Positions 53,044 to 63,705 of a DNA stretch of 64,000 nt are shown here, one piece after another (within the stretch, counting starts at the first letter, position 1; each line of letters opens with the position of its first letter). Origin of the DNA: Furcasterigmium furcatum (lineage: Eukaryota; Ascomycota; Sordariomycetes; Glomerellales; Plectosphaerellaceae); NCBI GenBank assembly GCA_001599815.1, contig BCIA01000002.1:5739626-5803625 (forward strand). Direction: 5' to 3'. The position numbers and the translations under genes were made by a program. The notes under the pieces are model-generated. The model was not told where the DNA came from. It did not search any database and saw nothing but the letters and a program-made list of their open reading frames with translations.

Positions 53044-55929
53044 TTAGACTGCCAGGTCCTCATCGGCCGGTTGCCACGGGAGTTGAGGAGATAAGATTGG
53101 CTTCGGCGGCCACTCTCCCGCCTTGAAGTGACACTCGAACTGGTGGGACCCAGATCCAACTAACATACCCTGCTCTTGCTCATGGCCTGAAGCCTGGCTG
53201 TGGTTCTCTCCCGGACTCGTCGGCAGCGTCACAAGAGCCGACGAGTTGGGCGGGACGACAAGCGACATGCTGAAAGCCCCCGAGTCCGGCGACCACCGCC
53301 AGTCGCATCGGATCTCGCCGTAAGGCCCATCGAAGCGCGTCTTGGCCCAGGTGACATTCCCCCCGGGCACAGGCCTGACCCGGAAGACCTTCCAGCCCGG
53401 ACTTGCGGCCACGGGCGCGACGCCGCCGACAGTGCTGTGCAGCCAGTCGGCGACGGCCCCCAGGGCGTAGTGGTTGAAGCTCGTCATGTGCCCGGGGTTG
53501 ATGCTCCCGTCGGGCAGCATGCTGTCCCAGCGCTCCCACACGGTCGTCGCGCCCATCGTCACGGGGTACATCCAGCTCGGGCAGGACTTCTCGACCAGCA
53601 TCCGGTACGCCAGCTGCGGCTGCGCCGTGAGCGTTAGGGCGTACGTGATCAGCGGCGTGCCGGCGAAGCCCGTGCCGATCCGGAACTTGGCCGCGCGGAC
53701 GAGTCTAGATAGCGCGCGCCCCGCGGCGGCGATCTGTCGCGCTTCGTCGCCGGCGCCACGGTATAAGTCGAAGCATAGGGCGAGGGAGAGACCTGTCTGA
53801 GTCGACCCCATGATATTTCCGGCCTGTGTGATATACTTATGCTGAAATAGAGAGCGGAGGCGTAACGCATCAGCGCCGTACCTGTCCGCGAGGCCCGACT
53901 TGCCGAGGATGCCACAAACCCGGGCAAAGATAGACGTAACGTAGACTAGATGCGCGTCCGCAACCATAACGCCGTCGGTCCTGGAATATGCCGGCTGGTC
54001 AGGCGGCGCCGTGGGATCGAGCCAGTCGCCCAGCTGCCACCGGTCCGGATTCCAGAGCCCCTCTCCTCCCTGCCTATCCACTCCACGGTCCAGCCAGGCT
54101 TGCATGCTCGCAAACTGCCTATCGAGAATCCCCTTGTCTCCGCTGAAGATATAGAGGACATACGGGGTCAGAACGGTAACGTCGTGCCAGAGCGCCTGTG
54201 GGAGCCTTCTCGGCCACTTGGGGAGAGGGATATCCGGGCAGACCAGTGCCGGGACACCGTCTCGCCAGTCTTCCAGCAGCTGCTCAGCGGCCAGATCCTC
54301 TAGCCAGCTGGATAGGAACCCGACCGTATCGTAGAGGAAAGAGGCCGTCGGGCAGAATACCTGGATATCGCCCGTCCAACCCAAGCGCTCGTCCCGCTGA
54401 GGACAGTCCGTCGGGATAGACAGGAAGTTCCCTCTCATAGACCAGACCACGTTCCGATGGAGCCGGTTGATCGAATCGTTAGAGCATTCGAAGTAGCCCC
54501 GTCGTCGGATATCGCTATGCATGACAAGCGCCAGGACGTTGTCGAGGCCAAGGAGAGGTTTGACGTTAAAGGCCGGAGGGACCCCGGAGACTTCCACCTG
54601 GACGTACCGGAAGCCATGGAACGTGAACTTGGGGGTCCAGCCCTCTAGGACCTCGCCCGAAGAGATAACCGTGTCCGAGCAGCGGGCGAGGTTTAGGGGG
54701 CGCGTGCCGATCTCGCCGTGCTCTATGACCTCTGCGTGCGTGAAGGTGATGCTGGCTCCGGCGGGTAGCTGTAGAGACTTGACCAGCAGCTTCCCGGTGA
54801 CATTCTGCCCAAAGTCCAGGATCAGTTTCCTGGTCTTAGCGCTCCTAAAGGCGCTGATCGGCTTTAACGTCTCGATCACCCTGACCGGGGGAGTATCAGG
54901 CGACACCAACCTCGCGGTCGGCCACGCCGCGAGTGCTCTCGTCGGGCCCCGATGGGCGAGGGCTTCTGCCCCGGCCCCTGAGTCCATTTGATTCCATCCC
55001 CGGCGCTCCTCGCGCATATCGTACACTTCTCCGTTGTATATCTCACTGCTCAGAATGGGGCTCGAGACGCAGTCCCAGCTCTCATCCGTCACAAGCGTCC
55101 AGGGCGGCTCCTTCGGGTCGCCCGAGGCGACCTCGAGCTGCGCCAGGACGGCCAGCTCGCGGCCGCCATAGTTAAAGCGGCTCCCGCCCCTAAACCCGAG
55201 GACGGTGGCGTACCAGCCCTCGGCCACCTCGACGGCGATAATATTGCCCGCGCCGCGTTCTGTATTGATGAGGGAGGTTACGTCTAGGCTGCGGTAGGCT
55301 AGACGGTGTTTATAGCTTGTCCAACCGGGAGCCAGACACTCGTCGCTGGCCAGCTTGCCGTTGATGTAGACGTTAAACACGCCGAGGGAGGTGATGTATA
55401 GTAAACCCCTGGCGGAAGAGCCGTAGTGGCTAGGGAGGATAAACTCCCTCCGGAAACGGAGGGGTCGCAGGGGCGCCTCGGGGCCGAGCTGCACGGCTGC
55501 GGTGATGAAGGATGCCGACCATTCCTCGCGGTCGAGAAGGCCCAGCTCGACGGTGGCAGCCTCGGACCACGCCGTCGGCCCCGTATCGTCTTGCGGTGTG
55601 TCAGGTGCGGCGGACGGGCCGCCGTAGGCGCGAATCCTCACAGACGCTGCCTCCCTTGACTGGAGAGCCGGTGCTGGCCACGGAACCAACACGGAGTCTG
55701 CACTCTCGACATGATATGTCTGGGTGTGCGGCTGGGGCCGCGCCGGAGTTGGCCGGCGTGTAATCTCTACATCATAGGCTCTCTGAGTCCAGGACGACGG
55801 CACCTGATGGCCCTCGGAGACGAGAAACCTCCATGAAAGCCGAGGTGTTCTGTGGCCGATGCCGAGTCCGCTGGGGTGGTGCTCAAAGACCGGCTTCGAT
55901 AGAGTAAGGGGGCATGTCGGAGGTGCCAT
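53044..55929 (-). CDS. GH78 alpha-L-rhamnosidase, intracellular type
   Basis: Single exon, 961 residues, starting MAPPTCPLTLSKPVFEHHPS with no signal peptide. N-terminal beta-sandwich domains (about 1-430; PRLSWRF, LGPEAPLRPLRFRREF, LYITSLGVFNVYINGK) precede an (alpha/alpha)6 catalytic barrel. The family's general acid lies in DCPQRDERLGWTGDIQVF, and the candidate base in TVWERWDSMLPDG. SFNHYALGAVADWLHSTVGG follows, and a C-terminal beta domain ends the protein (GPYGEIRCDWRW). Length and order match GH78. The enzyme releases terminal L-rhamnose from glycosides; lack of a signal peptide implies action after uptake of a rhamnoside. Same strand as the DUF1593 gene; an MFS porter lies just beyond. 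Confidence 0.95.
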   Translation of the reverse strand: MAPPTCPLTLSKPVFEHHPSGLGIGHRTPRLSWRFLVSEGHQVPSSWTQRAYDVEITRRPTPARPQPHTQTYHVESADSVLVPWPAPALQSREAASVRIRAYGGPSAAPDTPQDDTGPTAWSEAATVELGLLDREEWSASFITAAVQLGPEAPLRPLRFRREFILPSHYGSSARGLLYITSLGVFNVYINGKLASDECLAPGWTSYKHRLAYRSLDVTSLINTERGAGNIIAVEVAEGWYATVLGFRGGSRFNYGGRELAVLAQLEVASGDPKEPPWTLVTDESWDCVSSPILSSEIYNGEVYDMREERRGWNQMDSGAGAEALAHRGPTRALAAWPTARLVSPDTPPVRVIETLKPISAFRSAKTRKLILDFGQNVTGKLLVKSLQLPAGASITFTHAEVIEHGEIGTRPLNLARCSDTVISSGEVLEGWTPKFTFHGFRYVQVEVSGVPPAFNVKPLLGLDNVLALVMHSDIRRRGYFECSNDSINRLHRNVVWSMRGNFLSIPTDCPQRDERLGWTGDIQVFCPTASFLYDTVGFLSSWLEDLAAEQLLEDWRDGVPALVCPDIPLPKWPRRLPQALWHDVTVLTPYVLYIFSGDKGILDRQFASMQAWLDRGVDRQGGEGLWNPDRWQLGDWLDPTAPPDQPAYSRTDGVMVADAHLVYVTSIFARVCGILGKSGLADRYGADALRLRSLFQHKYITQAGNIMGSTQTGLSLALCFDLYRGAGDEARQIAAAGRALSRLVRAAKFRIGTGFAGTPLITYALTLTAQPQLAYRMLVEKSCPSWMYPVTMGATTVWERWDSMLPDGSINPGHMTSFNHYALGAVADWLHSTVGGVAPVAASPGWKVFRVRPVPGGNVTWAKTRFDGPYGEIRCDWRWSPDSGAFSMSLVVPPNSSALVTLPTSPGENHSQASGHEQEQGMLVGSGSHQFECHFKAGEWPPKPILSPQLPWQPADEDLAV

Positions 55930-57012
55930 GTTGCACGAGAGGGCGTGTTAGTGTGTAGTATCTGTATTCACTTCCAAGTCGGACTTTTTTAAGCTTGATA
56001 TAGAGTGAGGCTCACTTAAGGGCCGGTGCTCGCGACATCATTGACCGAGATGGCGGCAGATGGAAGTACTCGCATTCTGATCATCTGCTCCGTTTGAAGT
56101 GGTACCACCATGTGACGTGACGGCAACCCCCCCCTGCTGCCCTAGGGGATAGAGCCGCAGTACACTGGCTAAGTACCTAATTAAGTAAGTGGAGGCTCCG
56201 AGTCCTTTTGCGTAAGTCCCCGGCACACTGTCAGACCAGATTAAAAGCCCCGCGATCAGGACGATCAGAGTCCCGGCAGTTCGGTCTGCCTCTGTCTCCC
56301 TCCAATGCTCATAGCAGCCAGCCGGAATCCACAGGAGAGCGAGTTGAATTGACCCGAGAGTTCGGCGAAATGCTAGCCCGAACAGACGATGTCACGGTGC
56401 ACATGGCACGGGATGTTGCATGGCGGCGCTCTACATACAGGCCGGTGGTGTCCGTGCCGGCATCCATGGATGATAATCGGCAGTTCCCTACCGCCATTCC
56501 GGTCTACGTCGCCGAGGTCCGCGGCATCGGCTCATAAACACCAGAACTGGGAGGGTTCATTGTCAAGAATTTGGTCGACGACTAGGACAATGCGAGGTGG
56601 AAGTACCGGCACCCGGGCGTCCTCAGGTGACTCGGGCGACTCGGGTCTCGATTTCCAGCGCTTCGGACTGCCGAGTTAGGTACGACAAAGGAACTTCCAA
56701 AGTCGCCTGCGATGACCGCCCTACATGGTCGTCAACAACGCGCGGGGCTCCATGGCTTCGGTCGTCGGTTGGGAATGGATAGTCCAGGACGCTCGACCGG
56801 ATCTGCTCTGAGTCCTGGTAGAGCTCCGCTTACACGGTCTGGCTGCGCTGTGCCAACAACCTTCCAAGACATATTATCAACTACGATCACTGACCGTCTT
56901 GACGGGAAGTACATGAGGATACTAGCGATGATATTGGGGTGCAGTGTGGGCGAGTGTTGGCAACGTTGAGATTGGTTGACATTGACATATTGACCACCAT
57001 CATATCCTCCCC
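55930..57012. other. Intergenic, rhamnosidase promoter
   Basis: 1.1 kb upstream of the GH78 start. Only weak frames; no gene supported. Confidence 0.6.
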
Positions 57013-58527
57013 TCAACCAATGACTATCCCATTCATCTCCAGCCACTCAGTTACAGTTCCCACCGCCTTGTCTCTCCTGCCCCGAAGCTCTCGATTCGTT
57101 GTTTGCACCACGATGCGCTTGTACGTGATGAGCGGAGGCGATCCCGAGTCCTTAACCTCGAGAATAATGTGAAACATGACGCCCTGCTCCCGAGGCACAC
57201 CGCTGAGGCAGTCAATGGCGCATTTCTCAGGAGGGGGCAGTGTGAGCTTCGCCTTGCTCGCGGGGCGGTCCGCGTCTCCCACCATGGCCAGGTCCAGCTT
57301 GGGGATCTGCACTCCGAGATAGCCGCCTGGCTCGACGGAGGGCTCTTTGTACTGGTACCAGGAGTACTCGATTCCGTCCCCGTCCGGGTCGTAGCTGCGC
57401 GACGCGTCGAGGATCACCTCCTCGCCGGCCTCGAGGTCGATCCGGAGCGGTTCCGGGCCTCTGCTTCCGTTGACGTCCGCCACGGGGGGGTGGTTGGCCT
57501 TGGCGAAGTCATCGCTCAGAGTCCATCTCAGGCGTGCCTCGAAGTCGTTTTGGAAGGCATCCCTCCATCGCCAGATTGTTGCGTGGTTGCTGGTGTACCA
57601 CTGTCCATCCTCTCCGAGAACCCTGTCCGTCGTGTCGGCGTAGTGCCGCATCGTGGTGTTCCGGGCGATGGCACCGTAGCGTCCGCCCCAGCTACCCCAG
57701 TCGGGGTGCTCTGGGTCTCCGAGACCATTCTGGACGAGGTATAAGAAGGTCGGGGAGTCGCCCTCCATCAGATTGATCGGGTCGGGGTAGACGCTTCCCA
57801 GGTCTCCGATCTGGATGTGCTCACGCAGCCATTCCTTGGACACCTTGCTTCCGTCGGGACCGGCGCCGTCAAAATTGCGTCCGGAGATTCCAATCCAAGC
57901 CGCGAGCCCATAGCTGTTCCAGGCGTGGATCGAGCAGATGTAGAAGACGTCTGGCCACGTGACACGGATCCAGTGCCCTGTGTCGTCTTGGTCGGAAATG
58001 GCGTAAACGCGGAGCTTTGAGCGAAGACGAGCCGCCTGGGCCTCGGGCTTTGTCTCGTGGATACTCTGGAGGGCTTGAGCAAGAGTGTTCTGCCCTCCCC
58101 AGCAGAGAACCCAGAGAGGATCATCGGAAGCAGCCAACTGGTCGACCAGCAGAGCAGCGCCGTCACTGAGCGGAACACCCTCTGCAAGCGCTTGCTGGCC
58201 GTACTCGCTGGGGCCGCTTCTGATAAGGCCATTGAGGTATTCCGCAGAGGGGTACGGGTTGCTCGGGTGCACATGGGAGTTGAGATTTGATAGAACCCGC
58301 CCATATGCCCGTACGATGGCCTCTATGTCCTCAGGGTGGACTTGCGACCTCATCCAGGTGGAATTGCAGGCAACGAGGCCGGTGATGTCGAACTCATTCC
58401 CGTACAAGAGAAATCTGACCAGGGACTCTGCGTCGTCCGGCTCATTGCTGATGTCTGTCGTGACGAAAACACGAGGCTTGCGGGTGCAGACCCGGAGGCT
58501 TTGCTGGGCGTTTTTCTGGGCGTTCAT
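57013..58527 (-). CDS. DUF1593 / Sde182-like nucleoside-hydrolase-fold protein
   Basis: Single exon, 504 residues, starting MNAQKNAQQSLRVCTRKPRV with no signal peptide. The N-terminal domain (about 15-330) has the nucleoside-hydrolase-like Asp cluster VTTDISNEPDDAESLVRFLL, WVLCWGGQNTLAQAL, KLRVYAISDQDDTGHWIR and EGDSPTFLYLVQNGLG. The C-terminal domain (about 380-490) is an Ig-like module (GEEVILDASRSYDPDGDGIEYSW ... FHIILEVKDSGSPPLITYKR) typical of Sde182-type proteins. The family was named for cellulose binding; catalytic activity is not settled. Its position between a rhamnosidase and a porter, head-to-head with the latter, suggests work on the same plant glycoside. Confidence 0.88.
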   Translation of the reverse strand: MNAQKNAQQSLRVCTRKPRVFVTTDISNEPDDAESLVRFLLYGNEFDITGLVACNSTWMRSQVHPEDIEAIVRAYGRVLSNLNSHVHPSNPYPSAEYLNGLIRSGPSEYGQQALAEGVPLSDGAALLVDQLAASDDPLWVLCWGGQNTLAQALQSIHETKPEAQAARLRSKLRVYAISDQDDTGHWIRVTWPDVFYICSIHAWNSYGLAAWIGISGRNFDGAGPDGSKVSKEWLREHIQIGDLGSVYPDPINLMEGDSPTFLYLVQNGLGDPEHPDWGSWGGRYGAIARNTTMRHYADTTDRVLGEDGQWYTSNHATIWRWRDAFQNDFEARLRWTLSDDFAKANHPPVADVNGSRGPEPLRIDLEAGEEVILDASRSYDPDGDGIEYSWYQYKEPSVEPGGYLGVQIPKLDLAMVGDADRPASKAKLTLPPPEKCAIDCLSGVPREQGVMFHIILEVKDSGSPPLITYKRIVVQTTNRELRGRRDKAVGTVTEWLEMNGIVIG

Positions 58528-59013
58528 GGCTGAGGATAGTTGTTCTGGGTGGACTGAGGCGTGGCCGTCAAGTCGTCTTGTAAACAGGATGGAGCCATGT
58601 CATGAATCCAACGCGGGGGGGGGGGGGGGAGGGGCGCCTTGCCATGGCTGTTGACTCTGTCTGTTTGCGGTGTTGCTACTCGCTCGGGATAACTGCAACC
58701 GAGGTTAGACTTTCAAGGCCAGCTGATCACTTGATCCTCCATGGCATCTCAGAATGGAATGCGCAACCGCCTGAACTAAGCACCGTAGCTCAAGAAGGCA
58801 GTCTCAGGCACTTGAGGCACCATTTTGTGTTTCGATGCAAGCAACCCCAGTATCGTAGCCCCAACTAGGTCCCCGCCAAGGAGTGGTTAGAGATAGCGCC
58901 GGAACAAGCGAATACGCAGTTACGATCGGCGGAGGACTCAGAGTGCCCCACCCTCAACCCCAGATTCTGGCCCTCCGTACCTGACTCGTGGTGCCCTGGT
59001 GCCACAACTTCCC

Positions 59014-59027
59014 TCCGGGGCCCCGGA
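59014..59027. promoter_or_regulatory. 14-bp perfect palindrome, CGG-N4-CCG
   Basis: TCCGGGGCCCCGGA is its own reverse complement and places CGG and CCG 4 nt apart, a possible Zn2Cys6 site about 175 bp upstream of the porter ATG. The binding factor is unknown. Confidence 0.45.
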
Positions 59028-59062
59028 CGACATGGCCATTTTCCCTTCGCATGAACTTCGCA

Positions 59063-59080
59063 CCGGCCTGCGAAGGCCGG
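59063..59080. promoter_or_regulatory. Hairpin/inverted repeat CCGGCCT-GCGA-AGGCCGG
   Basis: Perfect 7-bp arms with a 4-nt spacer, about 122 bp upstream of the porter ATG; it also places CGG and CCG 10 nt apart. A second candidate regulator site. Confidence 0.4.
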
Positions 59081-59201
59081 GTGTGTGACTTTTCGTCTAC
59101 TTCGTTTTTTTACATAAAAGGGCTCTGACCATGCGTCTTCCCCGAGACCACAACAGCCTTATAGAGCAGATCCGCAGACATCACTCTCGAGACCAGTCAC
59201 T

Positions 59202-60984
59202 ATGGAACACAAGAACAACAACACCGAAACACGTGAGGGCATCCTCACTGAGAAGGGCGTCACTGCTCACGAAGAGCAGCAACAGTCTGGCCATCTCGGA
59301 AATCAACTCGAGCATGAGACTGGCCAAATCGAGACATTCAGAAAGTACCCCTGGGCCTGCGCTTGGTGCTTGTACGCTTGCTGGTGCCTCACCCTCTTCG
59401 CCTTTGAGGTGCAAGCCGGCGGCGCCGTCGTGGGCATCCCGCAATTCCGGAAGGACTTTGGACACCGGTTTGGCGATGGCTACGTGCTCGATACTGTGTG
59501 GCAGTCTGCCTTCAGTGCCGCCCCCGTTGGCTCGTGAGTCCTCTCTCTGCCTCTCACCCTTGGAGCACTTTCTAATCAGTCGATCTTTTGTGTAAAGCTC
59601 TGTCATCGGCGTTCTCGGCGCGGCGGAGATCGCCGACTGGATAGGCCGAAAGAACACGCTCATCATCTCCTTGGTCATCTCGTTTGCCGCAATCAGCATG
59701 GAGGTCGCCGCAACCACGAACGCTCTCTTCTTCGGTGGCAAGTTCCTGAACGGCTTTGCTCTTGGCGCCATCCATGGTGTGATGGTGACATATATTGGGG
59801 AGGTGAGCAGAGCTTCCCGCATACTCTGGCCGGCTCTTACTAACCACCGTAACAGATCACACCCCTCGCACTCCGAGGATTTTTTACCTGCCTCGGGGCA
59901 GTCGGCTATGGTGTCGGGCCGCTCGTTGCTTTCGTCATTATCAATTTCACCGGAGACCGCGACACGCGCTGGGCCTATCGCATTGTGTTTGTGGCCCAGT
60001 ACGGCTTTGCGGGAACCGCCGCGCTGCTGGTCCCGTTTATGCCCGAGTAGGCACATCTCGAGTCCCGTCTATCGGATATGAGACTGACGCTCACGCACTA
60101 GATCCCCTTGGTGGCTGGTCTCAAAAGGCCGCAAAGACAAGGCGCTTAAGAATCTGCGAAGCCTCGGATACGACAGCGACACGGCAAACATCAGACTGGC
60201 CTCGATCGAGCTTACACTCGAGGAAATCAGACGCGAGACAGAAGGAACGACGTACGTCGAATGCTTCCGACGGTCGAACCTCCGCCGGACCATGATCGCC
60301 GTCATGCCGAACACCATGCAACCTCTCACGGGCATTACGTTCGTCGGCATGTACTTCACGTACTATCTGCAGCTCGGGGGGTACTCGGTAGGCGACAGCT
60401 TTCGAATCCAGATCGCCCAGCCTGTGCTATCCATTATCGGCAACTTCATGGCCATATTCCTGATTGACCGCGTGGGACGACGAGACCTCACTTTCTACGG
60501 CGTGGCGACGATCACGGTCATCCTCCTGATCACCGGCGTGCTGTCCACCGTCGGAGGCTTCCGTAACATCCAAGCTACCGTCGGCCTCTTCCTCGTCTTC
60601 AGCTGGATGTACAACGTGTGCATCGGAGCCTCGGCCTTTACCATCATGGCAGAAACCCCGGCGTCGCGCCTACGGGGCAAGACGGTCGCGATCGGCGTCG
60701 CGCTGCAGAGCCTGGCCAACCTGGTGCTGCAGTTCGCGCTTCCGTATCTCTTCAACCCGGACCGGGCCAACCTGGGGGGCAAGGTCGCCTTCATCTTCGG
60801 TGGCCTCAGCTTCGTCGGCCTCGTCTACATCTGGTTCTGCCAGCCCGAAACCCGCGGCCGGTCGTACGAGGAGCTGGACGAGATGTTCATCAAGGGCGTC
60901 CCCGCGCGGGAGTTCAAGAAGTTCCGGACCGACGCGCAGGCAATGGGAGAGGCGGCCAGGGACCAGGAACAGAACCAGTCTTGA
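59202..60984 (+). CDS. MFS sugar porter, maltose-permease-like
   Basis: Model: exons 59202-59533, 59598-59802, 59856-60046 and 60102-60984, 536 residues. A ~65-residue hydrophilic N-terminus precedes TM1. Porter signatures: AEIADWIGRKNT, TYIGE-ITPLALRG, MPE-SPWWLVSKGRKDKAL, PLTGITFVGMYFTYYLQLGG, FLIDRVGRRDLTFYG, ETPASRLRGKTVAIG and PETRGRSYEELDEMF. The SPWWLV and PETRGR..ELDE forms resemble alpha-glucoside/maltose permeases, so a disaccharide or small glycoside is a better guess than a free monosaccharide. It is head-to-head with the DUF1593 gene and close to GH78; transport of a rhamnoside is inferred. Confidence 0.93.
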
Positions 60985-62495
60985 TGGAGACCAAAGGGAC
61001 GTGATACTGACTGGCCACGCAACGCAGTCATTGTGTGGCCTCGGCCGCCTTGTTGCTCGACGCAGACATCACATTGTATCTTACATCGCAGTCTCTGCAT
61101 CTCAAAGACTCGGACAGTATGACGCAAGGCACATGGATATGGCTCTGTTCCGCGGCCCTAAGCAGTGGGCCCACATTTGGCTGAGCGGTCTAGTCCATCA
61201 CGGACAGCCTATCTGTTCTCTTAGAAGGCTACGTTTGAGATGGGCGAAGCCGTCAGGAATCTGCTGATATATTTATCACAATTTCACATCAAGTTATAGT
61301 CACTCTCGAAACTCGCCAGCTCGCCAGCTCGTCAAGACTCAGAGGCATCACCGATGAGTGGCGAGCTGGCGGGCATGGACTCCTTCATGTACACTGAGGA
61401 CTTGGATAATTGGGGTTTCTTTTGTGATCCAACTACCGGAAGTTTATCGTAGGAAATTGGCGTCACAGGACACCATCCATAGCGAAACACCGCAATGAAC
61501 ATGGCATATAAGGTGGTCGGCACTGGCAGCAATGCGAATGTAGAACGTTGTTGTCGAGCATCACGTGTTGCACCGCCTCAACGCCTCAACTTGTTGTTGA
61601 TCAGCTACCAACGCCACATTGTTAGCGTCCAGGAAATAGTCCGTGCGCTGAACGCCTGGTGACCTCAGCTTTCAGCAGATCCAGGAGCTTCACTTCCTTT
61701 CGGCTTTCTCTCCTTCCCCATCCAACAGCCTTACGACATCGAGTCATCGACCGCTCGCCAGTCAAGTACACTTCCGCTTGGCTCCGCGACATTGTTTTCT
61801 CACCGACGGCGATATACAAGCTTTGCGAACGGATTTTCTGCTGCGATCCGACTGCCACGCAGTTGACCGAACCCCTGGTTTCGATTCCGACACGATCGAA
61901 CGAGCTCAGCGGCGCTGCGCGAGAGCAGGCAGGGAGCCCACGACGAAGCTGCACAGCTGAGAACAGGGCGGCTCATTATCCATTTGAGACTTGCCAGGAA
62001 CGAACGGCAGGCAACCTGGTCTGGAACTTGGGTGTCTTTTGCTTTCTCGGCCCCCAGCTGCTGTGAACCCCCTTTTCCTTCACTACCTTACCTACCTTCA
62101 CTGTACCTACCAAGGCCTGGGGCCTTGTAGCGCTTGCGCGAGCAAAACCGCCTTCAAGGGGAGATCGGAGCATAGAGCTTCCTCTTCGACTTTCATCATC
62201 ATCATCACACTGAGAAGGGATCTGGATCTGGGATCCCCCGGCTCTTCCACGCCTGTCCTGTCTGCAGAGAGAGAGGAGTGTACGTATCAAATGTCTCTTG
62301 TTTCCGTCTTGTCATTGCCGAGGTGGTTCTGTCGCTCTGGAAGTTTTCCGTCATGGCGTTTTCGGTTGCTGATCGGCCCAAAGGACCTACAGACGGCTCC
62401 TGTACTTCGCATGAATTGACCTCGTTGATTCAAGCTTTCCTCACAAGACCAAGATTCTCACACTATCACAATAGCCTTCACAGCCATCATTCAAC
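60985..62495. other. Intergenic, 1.5 kb, no gene recognised
   Basis: 3' flank of the porter and long upstream region of the RRM gene. Upstream frames near 61659-62419 may be leader uORFs but are not protein-like. Confidence 0.55.
61314..61371. repeat. 13-bp perfect inverted repeat
   Basis: CGCCAGCTCGCCA (61314-61326) and TGGCGAGCTGGCG (61359-61371) are exact reverse complements with a 32-nt loop, about 330 bp downstream of the porter stop. A strong RNA hairpin if transcribed. Confidence 0.7.
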
Positions 62496-63705
62496 ATGGC
62501 CGAAGACGAGTTCGAAATCGATATCTACGGCGACGAGCCTCAGAACAACCAGGAGGGTAACAACGAGGGCTACGACGGCCAGCAGACCAACGGCCACGCG
62601 GAGGACGGCTACGAGCAGACCCAGCAGCAGCAGCCCGAGGATGAGCACCACGGCGACCAGCAAGAGGCGCCTGCGCCCCAGCAGGGCGTCAAGCGCAAGG
62701 GCGACGACAGGCCCGTTGACCCCGGCGCCACCAGCGCCTTGACGGTCTCGGACCTGAACTGGTGGAACACCGACGACGACGTTCGGGGTTGGGCACGACA
62801 GGCTCACTGCGAGGACGAGCTCAAGGACATTACCTTTAGTGAACATAAAGTCAACGGAAAGAGCAAGGGGTAGGTCTTTCTGAACCTCCCTCCACATTCT
62901 CGTTCTGACAAGATTTCCAGCCAAGCATACGTCGAGTTCACCTCCCAGCAAGCCGCGACGGCAGCCAAGCACTTCATCGACTCGATTGAAGGTAGCGTGG
63001 CCGGCCAGAAGAAGCACAATGTCATCTACACCAACCCGCACGCGAACCCTTTCCGCACGCTTCCCAAGGATGCCCCCAACAGGCAGGGCAAGGATGCCCA
63101 GGGCAACCGCGGTGGCCAGGGTTACAACGAGCGCGGCGGAGGCAACTTCCGAGACGGCAACTTCAGGGGCCGTGGCCACTTTGCCGGACGCGGCGGTGGC
63201 ATGAACCAAAACTTCAACCGCAACTTCTCGGGTAACATGGGCGGTGGCGGCGGTGGCTACAACCAGAACATGGGAGGCGGTTTCAACCAGAACATGGGTG
63301 TTGGCTTCGGCGGCGGCGGTTACAACCGCGGCGGAGGCTTCGGCGGTGGCATGCGCGGCGGTCCCGGCGGTATGCGGGGCGGCCGCGGCGGCATGAACAG
63401 CATGGGAGGCATGGGTATGGGTCCAATGGGCGGTATGCCCATGGGAGGTAACATGGGAGGTAATATGGGAGGTATGCCTAACCCCATGGGCATGATGGGA
63501 GGCGGTATGCCGGGTATGTGTCCCCGCATTTTCCCTCAGTATCCGCTCCTTCTCGAGTGAAGGCTGACTGACCCCTCTAGGCTTCCAAGGCATGCAGCCG
63601 CACTTCAACCCCGGGTTCTTCGGCGGCGGCGGCAACCAGGGAGGAGGCGGCGGTGGTGGTGAATGGGGCAACCCCCATGGCGCGAAGCGACCACGCCCCG
63701 AGTAG
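62496..63705 (+). CDS. CPSF6-like RRM and Gly/Met-rich RNA-binding protein
   Basis: Model: exons 62496-62869, 62921-63513 and 63581-63705, 363 residues. An acidic Gln-rich N-terminus (MAEDEFEIDIYGDEPQNNQE) is followed by one RRM (about 82-155): SALTVSDLNWWNTDDDVRGW, DITFSEHKVNGKSKG-QAYVEF and AAKHFIDSIEG. The NWW and NGKSKG forms match the CPSF6/CFIm68 RRM. The C-terminal half is Gly/Met/Asn/Arg-rich with RGG boxes (GGRGGMNQNFNRNF, GGPGGMRGGRGG), ending PHGAKRPRPE, a nuclear-localisation-like tail. Likely role: cleavage-factor-type 3' processing or mRNP assembly in the nucleus. The antisense frame across this gene is a shadow. Confidence 0.88.

Larger units (their letters stand above)
58528..59201. 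other. Divergent promoter of the DUF1593 and porter genes
   Basis: 674 bp between divergent starts. It contains a G15 run at 58615-58629 near the DUF1593 start, two CGG/CCG palindromes and a TATA-like element at 59113-59120 (CATAAAAG). Confidence 0.7.

Noticed and set aside
62487..63671. 394-codon minus-strand frame (His/Ala/Val-rich)
   Set aside because: Antisense of the Gly-rich RRM gene, which has a clear RRM and consistent introns.
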